In this document: in pieces, positions 25,539-36,100 of the stretch | Layout: each line of letters begins with the position of its first letter | Position numbering within the stretch: position 1 is the stretch's first letter | Source: Spartobacteria bacterium | GTDB taxonomy: Bacteria > Verrucomicrobiota > Kiritimatiellia > RZYC01 | Direction: 5' to 3' | DNA length: 37,079 bases | Assembly (NCBI GenBank): GCA_009930475.1 | Contig: RZYC01000039.1 | Span: 1-37,079, forward strand | Program-made: the position numbers and the translations under genes | Notes under the pieces: model-generated | Database searches by the model: none | What the model was told of the DNA's origin: nothing | The model's input: only the letters and a program-made list of their open reading frames with translations

Positions 25539-27901
25539 TTCGCGGCAACTACCAGAGCCACGGCCCGCAATCCTGTTTATATGAGCATTTGTCCGAGGTC
25601 ATGCAGGCGGCACAGTCCTTGCCGGAGCGCATTGCCTGTGCCTGTCACGACATGGGTAAGGCTACCAGCCAATGGCAGGCCTACATTCGAGGCGACAGAG
25701 ATACGTCGCCGCACAGTCACAGCCTGTGCGGGGCCTTGCTTGCCAACAGTATTATTCGAACACTGCAGTTGCCGGACGCAACGGAACACGCAGCGATTGC
25801 TTTTCACGCGATTGCTGCCCATCACGGGATTCTTTATGCCGTACCCGCAGATTCGTCAACGGGGGATCTCTATTCCATCTATGCGGACAAGCATGCACAG
25901 TCCTTTTTTCTTTATGCTGCACCTCGCTTACTGCCCGAAATCGATTCTAGCGTGTTGACAACAGCATGGAATAGCCTTGCGGACTTCATCAATGACAGTG
26001 ACGACTGGGCGGAATGGAAAGATGCGCTTGCAGACATGGATTCCGCAACGCGAACACGCATTTTCTTCGCCTCCCGATCCATGCTTGGCCGCCTTTGTGC
26101 CTACGATCAGGCTTCTGCTGAAAAGCAGTCGTGTGGTTTACAATCATTACCGTTCCCCCCACATTATCAGACGACGTCACTGTTTCAAAAACGACTGGCC
26201 AGAGACTTTTCGGCGAGAGCAGTCGATCCGCTTCAGTCGCTGCGGTGCGAACTTGGACATGCTGTGGAGTTAATGGCTCGTACGAGCGATTCGATATTTT
26301 TTCTGATTTGCGCGCCTACCGGAACAGGAAAAACCGAGGCCATGCTCAAGCTTGCTGAACGGTTGCAATTCGATTTAAATGCCGCTCGTATCGTTTACGC
26401 TGTACCCCAGATAAGCCTGTGTGATCAGATATTTATCGACTATCTGCATAATGCTGATGCGCAGATATGGAATCACCTGCGTCGCGAATATGCACAGGAA
26501 TCAGCAAGAGAGCAAAATAACAACGATATCGATGCGTACCTCGAAACAGCAGCCTCTCCATTTGGCTCCTCATACAACATAACCACATTCAATCAGGTTC
26601 TTTTTGCGGCACTGCATCCCCATCGTTTCCAATGCATCAAAAGTGCAGAGCTCTCCCATTCCATTGTTATTCTTGATGAATTCCATAAAATCCCCCTAAC
26701 AATACAACCCTTTGTGTTCCGCCTTCTCGAACAGTTTGCCAACGATATGCACTGCCGTTTCATTTTAGGCAGTGCTACGCCTGCTTCATTGCCACACTTA
26801 GCGCATCCGCCGGCGGTACTATCCGAAAAAACAACGGCAGCCCTGTACAATGCACCCGTTTTACTGAACCGCCGAGCATATCGGTTTATAGGAAAAATGA
26901 AGATAGATGCCGTATTTGACCGCATTATCGATCGCATCGCCTGCCAGCCGGACGCCAATCATCTTGTTGTCTTAAACCTCATCGGCAGCGGAACCCATCC
27001 ATTGCGTGAAATGCTTGGCCTTGCCTTTGATCCCTGGGAAAGACTGAATCAGTTTCGCAGCGGAGAATCAGGATACAAGCTCGTGCTGGATGGTCTAGTT
27101 CCCCCCGCACTCCGTAGGAGCTATATTGAAACATGCAAAAAAGCCATGACACAAAAGCTCGGCGTTACACTCATTTCAACCCAAATGATTGAGGTGGGGG
27201 TCGATCTCGATTTCGACACAGGACTGCTCGATTATCAGGGAATTGCAGCCACCTTGCAAAGAGCCGGTCGCGTCGGCCGTGAAGCACGGGGAGCGGAGCC
27301 CTGTCCGGTTGATATTTTTTGCTTGGAACCCAAAGACGACGAAACATCTTTCGCCATTCTTATGGATGTCGCCAGAAAACATGACATTCGTCGTCACGTT
27401 CCCGCCTTTGCTGCTGTTATGGATTCCATGCACAAGCTCTATCTTCATGAGATGAACCTGTTTAACCAGTGGGTAAACGGGAGGTCTTTTGACGAAACGC
27501 ACCTTCTTGCCGCATGGACAGAACTTCAACAAAACCTTCTTAACTCTTTAAACGAAACAACCATCAGCGATCTATTCAGAAATGAGGGGGCATGCAGTCC
27601 CTATATGGGGTATCACTTCGAAGATGCCCAATTACTGGCTGATATATACGGGACGGAAGGAGGGATTCAACGTACCGTTTTGTTATGGCCGGATCAGACC
27701 ACATGGGAAAACGCAATGAACAGCATTGAAGAGGCAAAACACTGCCCTGCCTGTCGTCACCAGGTTGCCAGACTAATTGCAGATTGGTCTGTAACAACAT
27801 CATCTCCGTCTATCATTGACCTGATGAAAGAACTTTTTCAAGAACAACACCCCATGCTTGGCCGCCGTTGTTTTGTCAGATGCATGGATAACATTTTGTG
27901 A
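25535..27901 (+). CDS. cas3: CRISPR-associated nuclease-helicase Cas3 (HD plus DExH)
   Basis: Unwinds and degrades target DNA recruited by Cascade. Counting from the ATG at 25535 (788 aa), the N-terminal HD nuclease shows His38-Asp39 in CACHDMGK, further His residues at 60 and 62, and FHAIAAHHG at 90-98. The superfamily-2 helicase has Walker A APTGTGKT (260-267), DEFH (381-384), SAT (413-415), STQMIEVGVDLD (548-559) and QRAGRVGR (575-582). Every expected motif is intact. I chose this start for its ATGA overlap with cas5. An in-frame ATG at 25493 with AAGGTG eight bases upstream is a real alternative and adds 14 residues. A 192-base gap with palindromes follows. Confidence 0.94.
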   Translation: MIRGNYQSHGPQSCLYEHLSEVMQAAQSLPERIACACHDMGKATSQWQAYIRGDRDTSPHSHSLCGALLANSIIRTLQLPDATEHAAIAFHAIAAHHGILYAVPADSSTGDLYSIYADKHAQSFFLYAAPRLLPEIDSSVLTTAWNSLADFINDSDDWAEWKDALADMDSATRTRIFFASRSMLGRLCAYDQASAEKQSCGLQSLPFPPHYQTTSLFQKRLARDFSARAVDPLQSLRCELGHAVELMARTSDSIFFLICAPTGTGKTEAMLKLAERLQFDLNAARIVYAVPQISLCDQIFIDYLHNADAQIWNHLRREYAQESAREQNNNDIDAYLETAASPFGSSYNITTFNQVLFAALHPHRFQCIKSAELSHSIVILDEFHKIPLTIQPFVFRLLEQFANDMHCRFILGSATPASLPHLAHPPAVLSEKTTAALYNAPVLLNRRAYRFIGKMKIDAVFDRIIDRIACQPDANHLVVLNLIGSGTHPLREMLGLAFDPWERLNQFRSGESGYKLVLDGLVPPALRRSYIETCKKAMTQKLGVTLISTQMIEVGVDLDFDTGLLDYQGIAATLQRAGRVGREARGAEPCPVDIFCLEPKDDETSFAILMDVARKHDIRRHVPAFAAVMDSMHKLYLHEMNLFNQWVNGRSFDETHLLAAWTELQQNLLNSLNETTISDLFRNEGACSPYMGYHFEDAQLLADIYGTEGGIQRTVLLWPDQTTWENAMNSIEEAKHCPACRHQVARLIADWSVTTSSPSIIDLMKELFQEQHPMLGRRCFVRCMDNIL

Positions 27902-27997
27902 GGAATAAAATTGAACGAAAGGGTATCATCACACCGACACGCCACGATGAGCTCTGGATTGCTACTTTCAACCATCGGAAAACGGAAAAACAAAAAG

Positions 27998-28084
27998 TTT
28001 CAATTATTGGAACTTTTTGCGGGACAAGAATTAAAAAGTTCCAATTATTGGAACTTTTTTCAGAAAAACTTCCAATGACTGGAA
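27998..28084. repeat. Second palindrome cluster (TTCCAATTATTGGAA type) between cas3 and cas4
   Basis: Three cores lie at 27998-28012 (one mismatch), 28039-28053 (perfect) and 28070-28084 (one mismatch), 41 and 31 bp apart from start to start. The middle copy extends to a perfect 27-bp palindrome with five-A and five-T arms. The last copy ends nine bases before the cas4 ATG. Spacings of 31 and 41 differ by one helical turn, so the copies stay on one DNA face. They split the effector genes from the adaptation genes. A terminator role for the A/T-armed hairpins is the main alternative. Confidence 0.85.
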
Positions 28085-28093
28085 CTTTTTAAA

Positions 28094-28651
28094 ATGACAA
28101 AAAATAAGGACGAATCTCCCTGCGGCATGAACACTGTCATCCAAAACAGGCTGCCTCCCATTACGGGGACGGAAATGGCGTATCTTTATATCTGCCCGCG
28201 TAAGCTCTGGCTGTTTCATCACGGGATACGTCCGGAAAATGAACATGTGAATGTGCAGATTGGGCGGCATATTCAGGAAACCACCTTTATGCGGCAGGAG
28301 AATAAAAAGGAGCTGGCGCTGGGAAATATCGGCGTGGTGGACTGGGCGGAACTGGATAAAGGACTGATTCATGAAACGAAAAAGAGCACGTGTCCCGCTC
28401 AGGCGGAAGTGGCTCAGACACGCTATTATATGTGGTGGATGCGTCATCATGGAATGGATATTCACTGCTGCATCATTCATTATCCCAAGCAGCGACGAAC
28501 CAAAGAATTGAAATGGGATGAAGCAATGAATGCCTTGGTGGAGGAGGATTTGCAACGGGCAAGGGCTCTCGTCGCACAATCTACGCCACCCGTTTTTGAA
28601 TGTAAAAGCATCTGTAAAAACTGCGCCTATCAGGAGTATTGCATGGCATGA
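28094..28651 (+). CDS. cas4: CRISPR adaptation nuclease Cas4
   Basis: RecB-like nuclease that trims prespacers and selects PAM-proximal ends with Cas1-Cas2. The 185-aa protein keeps the four-Cys iron-sulfur set: Cys34 in YICPRKLWLF and the C-terminal group CKSICKNCAYQEYC (Cys170, 174, 177, 183), one more Cys than needed. Nuclease residues are His59, Asp83 in VVDWAE, and Glu94-x-Lys96 in HETKKS. The start is uncertain. The ATG at 28094 has no Shine-Dalgarno and sits next to a palindrome; the ATG at 28127 has AAGGA, but 16 bases away. It overlaps cas1 by ATGA, so both are translated together. Confidence 0.92.
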   Translation: MTKNKDESPCGMNTVIQNRLPPITGTEMAYLYICPRKLWLFHHGIRPENEHVNVQIGRHIQETTFMRQENKKELALGNIGVVDWAELDKGLIHETKKSTCPAQAEVAQTRYYMWWMRHHGMDIHCCIIHYPKQRRTKELKWDEAMNALVEEDLQRARALVAQSTPPVFECKSICKNCAYQEYCMA

Positions 28652-29694
28652 ACTTATATCTGACTAAACCCGGGAAATTAAAACGCAAAGACAACACCCT
28701 GACGTTCCATGTGTTCGATCAGGAGGAGGCCACATGGTATACCGACGACGAAACCCCGCTCAATGAAGATGACGCGGTGATTGCAAAACGGAATTTGCCG
28801 GTGGAATCCATCGATGCCGTGTACCTGTTCAATGAAGTCCGTATTAATTCGAAACTGCTGGTCTTCCTGTCTCAAAAGAAAATCCCTGTACACGTCTTCA
28901 ATTACTACGGACATCACAGCGGAACTTTTCTGCCTCATCCCGAACAGCTGAGCGGGGATCTGGTGATTGCTCAGGGCAATGCCTTTCAGGATCCGGTTCG
29001 ACGTATGGCCATCTGCCAAGCCATCACCGATGCCAAATTGCATAATCAGTTGTCTGTCCTTCAATATTATAACCGTCGCAACCAAGGACTTGAATTCGCC
29101 GTGGAGAAAATCCGCGAATTGAAAAGCAACATTGCCTCCGCTGATTCGCCGGAATCTATCATGGGATTGGAAGGTATGGCTGGCCGTACGTATTATGCGG
29201 CCTGGGGCCATTGGGTGGACTGGGCCAAAGAGGGATTCAAACGCGAATACAATCCGCCAGACAATCCCCTCAATGCGCTGCTTTCTTTTTTGAACAGTCT
29301 CCTTTATTCGGCTTGCGTCAGTGAACTGTACCGCACCGCTCTCTATCCGGGGATCAGTTACATTCACGCCCCGCAATCGCGACGGTTCTCCTTGGCTCTG
29401 GATATCGTTGAACCCTTCAAACCGCTGATGGTTGATCGGCTGCTCTTTCGCCTTTTGGATAAAAAACTGATCAGGGACACCGATTTCAAGGAGCACAGCA
29501 ATGGAATATTGCTCAGCGATGACGGCCGTCGCACCGTTTTGAAAGCATGGGATGAACAGTTGCGTACGACCGTCGAACACAAACATCTGAAGCGCTCTGT
29601 CTCCTATCGACAGCTGCTCCGCCTGGACTGCTACAAGCTCATCAAACACCTGCTGGAAGGGATAGATTATGCCCCCTATCGCATCCGGTATTAA
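28648..29694 (+). CDS. cas1: CRISPR integrase Cas1
   Basis: Metal-dependent integrase that inserts new spacers at the leader end of the array. From the ATG at 28648 (348 aa) the catalytic residues are all visible: Glu175 in GLEGMAGRTYY, His240 in SYIHAPQSRRFSLALD, and Asp252/Glu255 in LDIVEPFKP. A TTG at 28639 would extend the frame, but the ATG overlapping the cas4 stop (ATGA) with GGAG upstream is the better start. The N-terminal beta domain has an acidic loop (about 31-45). cas2 follows after 11 bases. Confidence 0.95.
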   Translation: MNLYLTKPGKLKRKDNTLTFHVFDQEEATWYTDDETPLNEDDAVIAKRNLPVESIDAVYLFNEVRINSKLLVFLSQKKIPVHVFNYYGHHSGTFLPHPEQLSGDLVIAQGNAFQDPVRRMAICQAITDAKLHNQLSVLQYYNRRNQGLEFAVEKIRELKSNIASADSPESIMGLEGMAGRTYYAAWGHWVDWAKEGFKREYNPPDNPLNALLSFLNSLLYSACVSELYRTALYPGISYIHAPQSRRFSLALDIVEPFKPLMVDRLLFRLLDKKLIRDTDFKEHSNGILLSDDGRRTVLKAWDEQLRTTVEHKHLKRSVSYRQLLRLDCYKLIKHLLEGIDYAPYRIRY

Positions 29695-29705
29695 AAGAGA
29701 TCACT

Positions 29706-29966
29706 ATGTTTTTAATCATCGTCTATGACACCGAACGAAAAAATTGCGTCCGACTGCACAAGCAGCTAAAACGCTATCTCTTCTGGAATCAGAACTCGGT
29801 ATTCGAAGGCTCCGTAACCAAAGCACAATACGTTGAAATCAAACATGTATTAAAGCAGGAGATGGTCGACGAAAGCCACATCATCATCTATTCTATGGAG
29901 AACGAGAAGTTACTAACTAAGGAAGAACTGGGCGCCCCCAAAGGAGCCATTGATAATATCATTTAA
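29706..29966 (+). CDS. cas2: CRISPR adaptation protein Cas2
   Basis: Small ferredoxin-like protein that bridges two Cas1 dimers in the spacer integration complex. At 86 aa it has the usual length. The first strand, MFLIIVYDTE, carries the conserved Asp. It is followed by VRLHKQLKRYLFWNQNSVFEGSVTKAQY and HIIIYSM, typical of the family. AAAGAGA precedes the ATG. It is the last cas gene, and the array begins 205 bases after its stop. Confidence 0.94.
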   Translation: MFLIIVYDTERKNCVRLHKQLKRYLFWNQNSVFEGSVTKAQYVEIKHVLKQEMVDESHIIIYSMENEKLLTKEELGAPKGAIDNII

Positions 29967-30171
29967 GAAGAGCCTGAAATTCGGTAATATTTTGCAGGTT
30001 ATAGGTTTATCTATCACTAACATTACCGGGCATCGACAGATTTGTTCGTGTAAAATATCGATCTTTGACAATTGAAAAACATTTCAACAAATTCTGTATT
30101 GCTTTACCCCGCAACAATAAACTACTTTACACAAATACAACAAAGAGCGTGAGGTTCAGTTTTTTTGCAGG
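29967..30171 (+). promoter_or_regulatory. CRISPR leader
   Basis: A 205-base AT-rich region between cas2 and the first repeat, with no gene. It contains TTTGACAATTGAAAA near 30064-30078, whose TTGACA (30065-30070) could be the -35 of the array promoter; no matching -10 is clear. A T-tract followed by GCAG borders the first repeat. Its side and the repeat 3' end GAAAC agree that the array is transcribed on the plus strand, with newest spacers at this end. Confidence 0.8.
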
Positions 30172-33100
30172 GTTCCCATCAAACCGAAGTGGTTTTGAAA
30201 CTAAATTGCTCAGACAGTCTGTCTACGAATGCAAAAGGTTCCCATCAAACCGAAGTGGTTTTGAAACAATCAAATTCGGCGCGGTAATCTGCGAGGAGAC
30301 TTCGTTCCCATCAAACCGAAGTGGTTTTGAAACAGGGCTTCGATTTGTTCGATGAGTTCTTTCATAATCGTTCCCATCAAACCGAAGTGGTTTTGAAACC
30401 GATCCCCGCAACGGCCTGAGCGCACGGTTGATCCGGGTTCCCATCAAACCGAAGTGGTTTTGAAACAATACGACACCAATGTCGTTTTTCAAATGCGACA
30501 CCGTTCCCATCAAACCGAAGTGGTTTTGAAACATTCTGGAGGGAAGGTCTGTTGCTCACCTCGAAACACGTTCCCATCAAACCGAAGTGGTTTTGAAACT
30601 ACTACCCAGATTACTTCACGCTGACCCTCATCCCCTGTTCCCATCAAACCGAAGTGGTTTTGAAACTCATTAGCGCGCGGCATGGATAGTGAGAGAAAGG
30701 CGGTTCCCATCAAACCGAAGTGGTTTTGAAACGAGACTGCTAATCTGATTAGCGATTTGATCGCGTTTGTTCCCATCAAACCGAAGTGGTTTTGAAACTA
30801 AACGGGATTGGCATAGGGATACATGGCGCTGAGCGTTCCCATCAAACCGAAGTGGTTTTGAAACACGAAGGCGAAGCCGTTACCGACTGCTTTATCCGTC
30901 GTTCCCATCAAACCGAAGTGGTTTTGAAACTCATCTCTCATCCCACCGCCCTCATCCTTCATCCTTCGTTCCCATCAAACCGAAGTGGTTTTGAAACATG
31001 AAAAACGGCTGCACCCGTTCTGCCTCACCTCCGGTTCCCATCAAACCGAAGTGGTTTTGAAACGTAACTGCTACAGACTCAGTAATAGCCTCTACTGTCG
31101 TTCCCATCAAACCGAAGTGGTTTTGAAACCTGAAGGCTTCCTGCTGGCGCGAATGTGCCATAGCCCGTTCCCATCAAACCGAAGTGGTTTTGAAACAAAA
31201 GTGCACAACTATAACCGCCGCCACTTCCGGTAGGTTCCCATCAAACCGAAGTGGTTTTGAAACATATCACCGAGCGGGCATTCTTCTCCGCACAGGTTGG
31301 TTCCCATCAAACCGAAGTGGTTTTGAAACAGGGGTTTGGGATAGGCTGAATTAGGGCGCAGCAGGGTTCCCATCAAACCGAAGTGGTTTTGAAACTACGC
31401 GATGCGGCCTGGAGGAACTTGATATACATACCGTTCCCATCAAACCGAAGTGGTTTTGAAACTACTTGTTAAATTCTGGCTATATCTAACGGTATATTGT
31501 TCCCATCAAACCGAAGTGGTTTTGAAACAAGATCAAAACAACGGTCTGACTGATCAACGCGGCAGTTCCCATCAAACCGAAGTGGTTTTGAAACGAATAT
31601 GGCGTCGGCCTGTTCCTGCGTCATGCGGTTGTTCCCATCAAACCGAAGTGGTTTTGAAACTTTTCAAGCTGTTCACCGCCCTGCAGCAGATCACCTGGTT
31701 CCCATCAAACCGAAGTGGTTTTGAAACACCTCTAAAGTAGGCGATGGCAAGTTTGACGTATTTGTTCCCATCAAACCGAAGTGGTTTTGAAACCGATATA
31801 AGTAATGCGGGCGCGGTAAATGCGTAGCAGTTCCCATCAAACCGAAGTGGTTTTGAAACAAGACCGCTACAGCATCGCCGCGATCGTGGCGCACCGTTCC
31901 CATCAAACCGAAGTGGTTTTGAAACCTGTGTATCCGTCTAACGCAATCGTATATCATAACTGTTCCCATCAAACCGAAGTGGTTTTGAAACTATCAAGCA
32001 ATTACGCGGATATCACGAACCTTTATGCGTTCCCATCAAACCGAAGTGGTTTTGAAACAACCAGGCTCGTGGGATGTGCTCATTACGCCGCAGTAGTTCC
32101 CATCAAACCGAAGTGGTTTTGAAACCCCGCAGAATTTTGTAGAAAAGAACATCTACGGCCCGTTCCCATCAAACCGAAGTGGTTTTGAAACGCATCTGCT
32201 GTGTTGATGAGTCTACCGCGTCTTTATGTTCCCATCAAACCGAAGTGGTTTTGAAACACAAACGCAGTATCCCCCATTCCATGAGCTGGCCCGCGTTCCC
32301 ATCAAACCGAAGTGGTTTTGAAACAGGATGCGACGTGCGTTTAGGCGGCCTTCACCATCGGTTCCCATCAAACCGAAGTGGTTTTGAAACTTGTAGCCGG
32401 CGCAGGTACGCTTATTGGCAATCAGAGTTCCCATCAAACCGAAGTGGTTTTGAAACTGAATATCGGCACCCCTTGTGCGGTCTTCATCCGTTGTTCCCAT
32501 CAAACCGAAGTGGTTTTGAAACGAGACAGCAGACATTGACGAGACAGCAGACGCTGTAGTTCCCATCAAACCGAAGTGGTTTTGAAACCCGTTTGATTTC
32601 AACAGCGGCATGTGGGTGAAACCCGGTTCCCATCAAACCGAAGTGGTTTTGAAACAGGCACCATCACCGGTGCAACGATAGCCGGCGGAACGTTCCCATC
32701 AAACCGAAGTGGTTTTGAAACTATTCCGTACAATGCGGACAATGTGGGGATATACAAGTTCCCATCAAACCGAAGTGGTTTTGAAACGTAATAATCAAAC
32801 GTGTTTGATGATCCGACGGTGAAGTTCCCATCAAACCGAAGTGGTTTTGAAACCCTTTGAGGCGGTGGAAACGAAGGAGAAGACGTTATGTTCCCATCAA
32901 ACCGAAGTGGTTTTGAAACTTGCGTATGAATATCGACTTTAGAATGGGCGTCATTGTTCCCATCAAACCGAAGTGGTTTTGAAACGAATGTGGACGCGCA
33001 ACGTCTCCCGCAAAGCAGCACGTTCCCATCAAACCGAAGTGGTTTTGAAACTCATAGCTTGCTTCAAACATGCTTACGGGCACGGTAGTTCCCATCAAAC

Positions 33101-36100
33101 CGAAGTGGTTTTGAAACCTCGTACTGTCAGCCACCGGTTACACGGAACTGCTCGTTCCCATCAAACCGAAGTGGTTTTGAAACTCGTAACTGATTGTCCA
33201 TGTTGACCCGTCGTACACCGTTCCCATCAAACCGAAGTGGTTTTGAAACCATGGACATAGAGGTAAAACGTAGAGGACAGATCAGGTTCCCATCAAACCG
33301 AAGTGGTTTTGAAACTAATAGCGCTGGGCTGCGGCAGGATGATTGATCGTGGTTCCCATCAAACCGAAGTGGTTTTGAAACAGCTTATCGGTCATGGTCT
33401 GGGCACGTGCGACCTGAGTTCCCATCAAACCGAAGTGGTTTTGAAACGAGAGATAACACAAGTCATTGTCGTATATCTGCTGTGGTTCCCATCAAACCGA
33501 AGTGGTTTTGAAACCGTACCCGGCAACGCAGAACGTGGATTTGAATAGTCGTTCCCATCAAACCGAAGTGGTTTTGAAACTTGCTTAACGACTATAGCGC
33601 GGGAGACACGATGTATGTTCCCATCAAACCGAAGTGGTTTTGAAACTGAACGGAGCGCAGGTGGATACACGTTTGATCCAGGGGTTCCCATCAAACCGAA
33701 GTGGTTTTGAAACTGCTATACGGATGGGACGGAAGATGCCCCGGGCGAAGTTCCCATCAAACCGAAGTGGTTTTGAAACAAATATGGGACACGGGAATTT
33801 CACGCAAACAATGTGGTTCCCATCAAACCGAAGTGGTTTTGAAACTGACTATCGCAGTGCTGGCGACGGTTGTTGCCTGCAGTTCCCATCAAACCGAAGT
33901 GGTTTTGAAACTCGTACGGAGACAAGGAAACCGGGACAAACGGCATTGTTCCCATCAAACCGAAGTGGTTTTGAAACATGCTTGAGCGCAGGCGGGATGC
34001 AACGTTTGTCTGCGTTCCCATCAAACCGAAGTGGTTTTGAAACCGGACCAACTTTTCCCCATAGACCTGCACGCTTCGCGTTCCCATCAAACCGAAGTGG
34101 TTTTGAAACACGTTACCGGCGGCATCGATGGTTAGCGACGTTGCGGTTCCCATCAAACCGAAGTGGTTTTGAAACTGTATTCCCGTTTCCGTGCATCCAG
34201 CGCGTTGCATAGTTCCCATCAAACCGAAGTGGTTTTGAAACGCAGAAAGAGTGACGTTATGAACGAACAGCAATTAAGTTCCCATCAAACCGAAGTGGTT
34301 TTGAAACCTTTTTATGATTTTGCTGTTTTTGCTCTCTCTGTAAGTTCCCATCAAACCGAAGTGGTTTTGAAACGATGCTTAATTGCGTTCATACTGAATC
34401 GCCCCCATGGTTCCCATCAAACCGAAGTGGTTTTGAAACCCTTGTCGGTCTCGGATGCATCCATCTTAAACGCGTGTTCCCATCAAACCGAAGTGGTTTT
34501 GAAACTCGAATGACAGCAGGGTTACATTGCCTTTATCTCCAGTTCCCATCAAACCGAAGTGGTTTTGAAACGCTTCGGGCCGAGGATATGCGGGACGTGC
34601 CATTTAGGTTCCCATCAAACCGAAGTGGTTTTGAAACTAATGTCTATGTGTTCTTTGTTAAGCGGCATGTTAAAGTTCCCATCAAACCGAAGTGGTTTTG
34701 AAACTTCCGACGCGGCGTTACACCAGGCGCAGGCGTCATAGTTCCCATCAAACCGAAGTGGTTTTGAAACCCATTTCGTATCCGGTCTCATTTCCAAGCT
34801 CATGTCGTTCCCATCAAACCGAAGTGGTTTTGAAACGTTAGATAATCATAATCATGTTTTGCTGGAGGCTTAGTTCCCATCAAACCGAAGTGGTTTTGAA
34901 ACCCAGTAGACCGCCGGACAAACAGGTTTATAAAATCCGTTCCCATCAAACCGAAGTGGTTTTGAAACCTCAATTACTTCTTCCATATCTGCTATGATTC
35001 CTATGTTCCCATCAAACCGAAGTGGTTTTGAAACTCTTATTATATGTTGATAATGCCATGCTATCCTCTCGTTCCCATCAAACCGAAGTGGTTTTGAAAC
35101 TCTACAACAACGTAGTTAGGCTCTACCATATGCGTAGTTCCCATCAAACCGAAGTGGTTTTGAAACTTAATAAAGATAAGGTTTGCGCCGGCAGACGTGC
35201 CGAGTTCCCATCAAACCGAAGTGGTTTTGAAACAGATATCTAATCGATGTTGACGTATATGCGCACAGGGTTCCCATCAAACCGAAGTGGTTTTGAAACC
35301 ATATCGGGAATAATACGTCACGCTCCCATTGTCGAGTTTCCATCAAACCGAAGTGGTTTTGAAACTGTCTCGGTGCCGTCGGCTTCCTGCGTCTTGTCAA
35401 AGTTCCCATCAAACCGAAGTGGTTTTGAAACCGTCGTTAGTCGATGCAACGCCCCAACGGAACAGCCCGTTCCCATCAAACCGAAGTGGTTTTGAAACAA
35501 GGTGATCACACGCATTCACATTTCACAGATTATAGTTCCCATCAAACCGAAGTGGTTTTGAAACATCCTCACAACATTAGTGCAGGTGGGATAGGCGCTG
35601 GTTCCCATCAAACCGAAGTGGTTTTGAAACGCGTCGCAATGACAACGCATGAACTCGCTGTAACGTGTTCCCATCAAACCGAAGTGGTTTTGAAACCGAC
35701 AACAGTACCGCTTTGAATTTGCGGAGAACACAGTTCCCATCAAACCGAAGTGGTTTTGAAACCCTTACGGGCAAGATACCCGATGCGTTTGCCGCGGCGT
35801 TCCCATCAAACCGAAGTGGTTTTGAAACCCCTGACCGGCACACTTCGCATGCGCGTGTCCTACGGTTCCCATCAAACCGAAGTGGTTTTGAAACGCGCTT
35901 GTCGCACACTGCGACGGCGGAGGAGACTTCGTTCCCATCAAACCGAAGTGGTTTTGAAACAGCGGATTTACAAACCAGCATTCCCGTGTTTCTGTCGTTC
36001 CCATCAAACCGAAGTGGTTTTGAAACTAAATGCTGCCACCGGCATCCAGCCAGCGGCGTTCCGTTCCCATCAAACCGAAGTGGTTTTGAAACCAAAACCC

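Noticed and set aside
27898-28092. A 64-aa open frame across the cas3-cas4 gap
   Set aside because: It is made largely of the palindromes and A/T tracts, has no ribosome binding site and no recognisable protein features.
28060-28095. Third palindrome of the cas cluster as the cas4 -35/-10 promoter
   Set aside because: TAAAAT at 28090-28095 resembles a -10, but it overlaps the first possible start codon and no -35 stands at the right distance.
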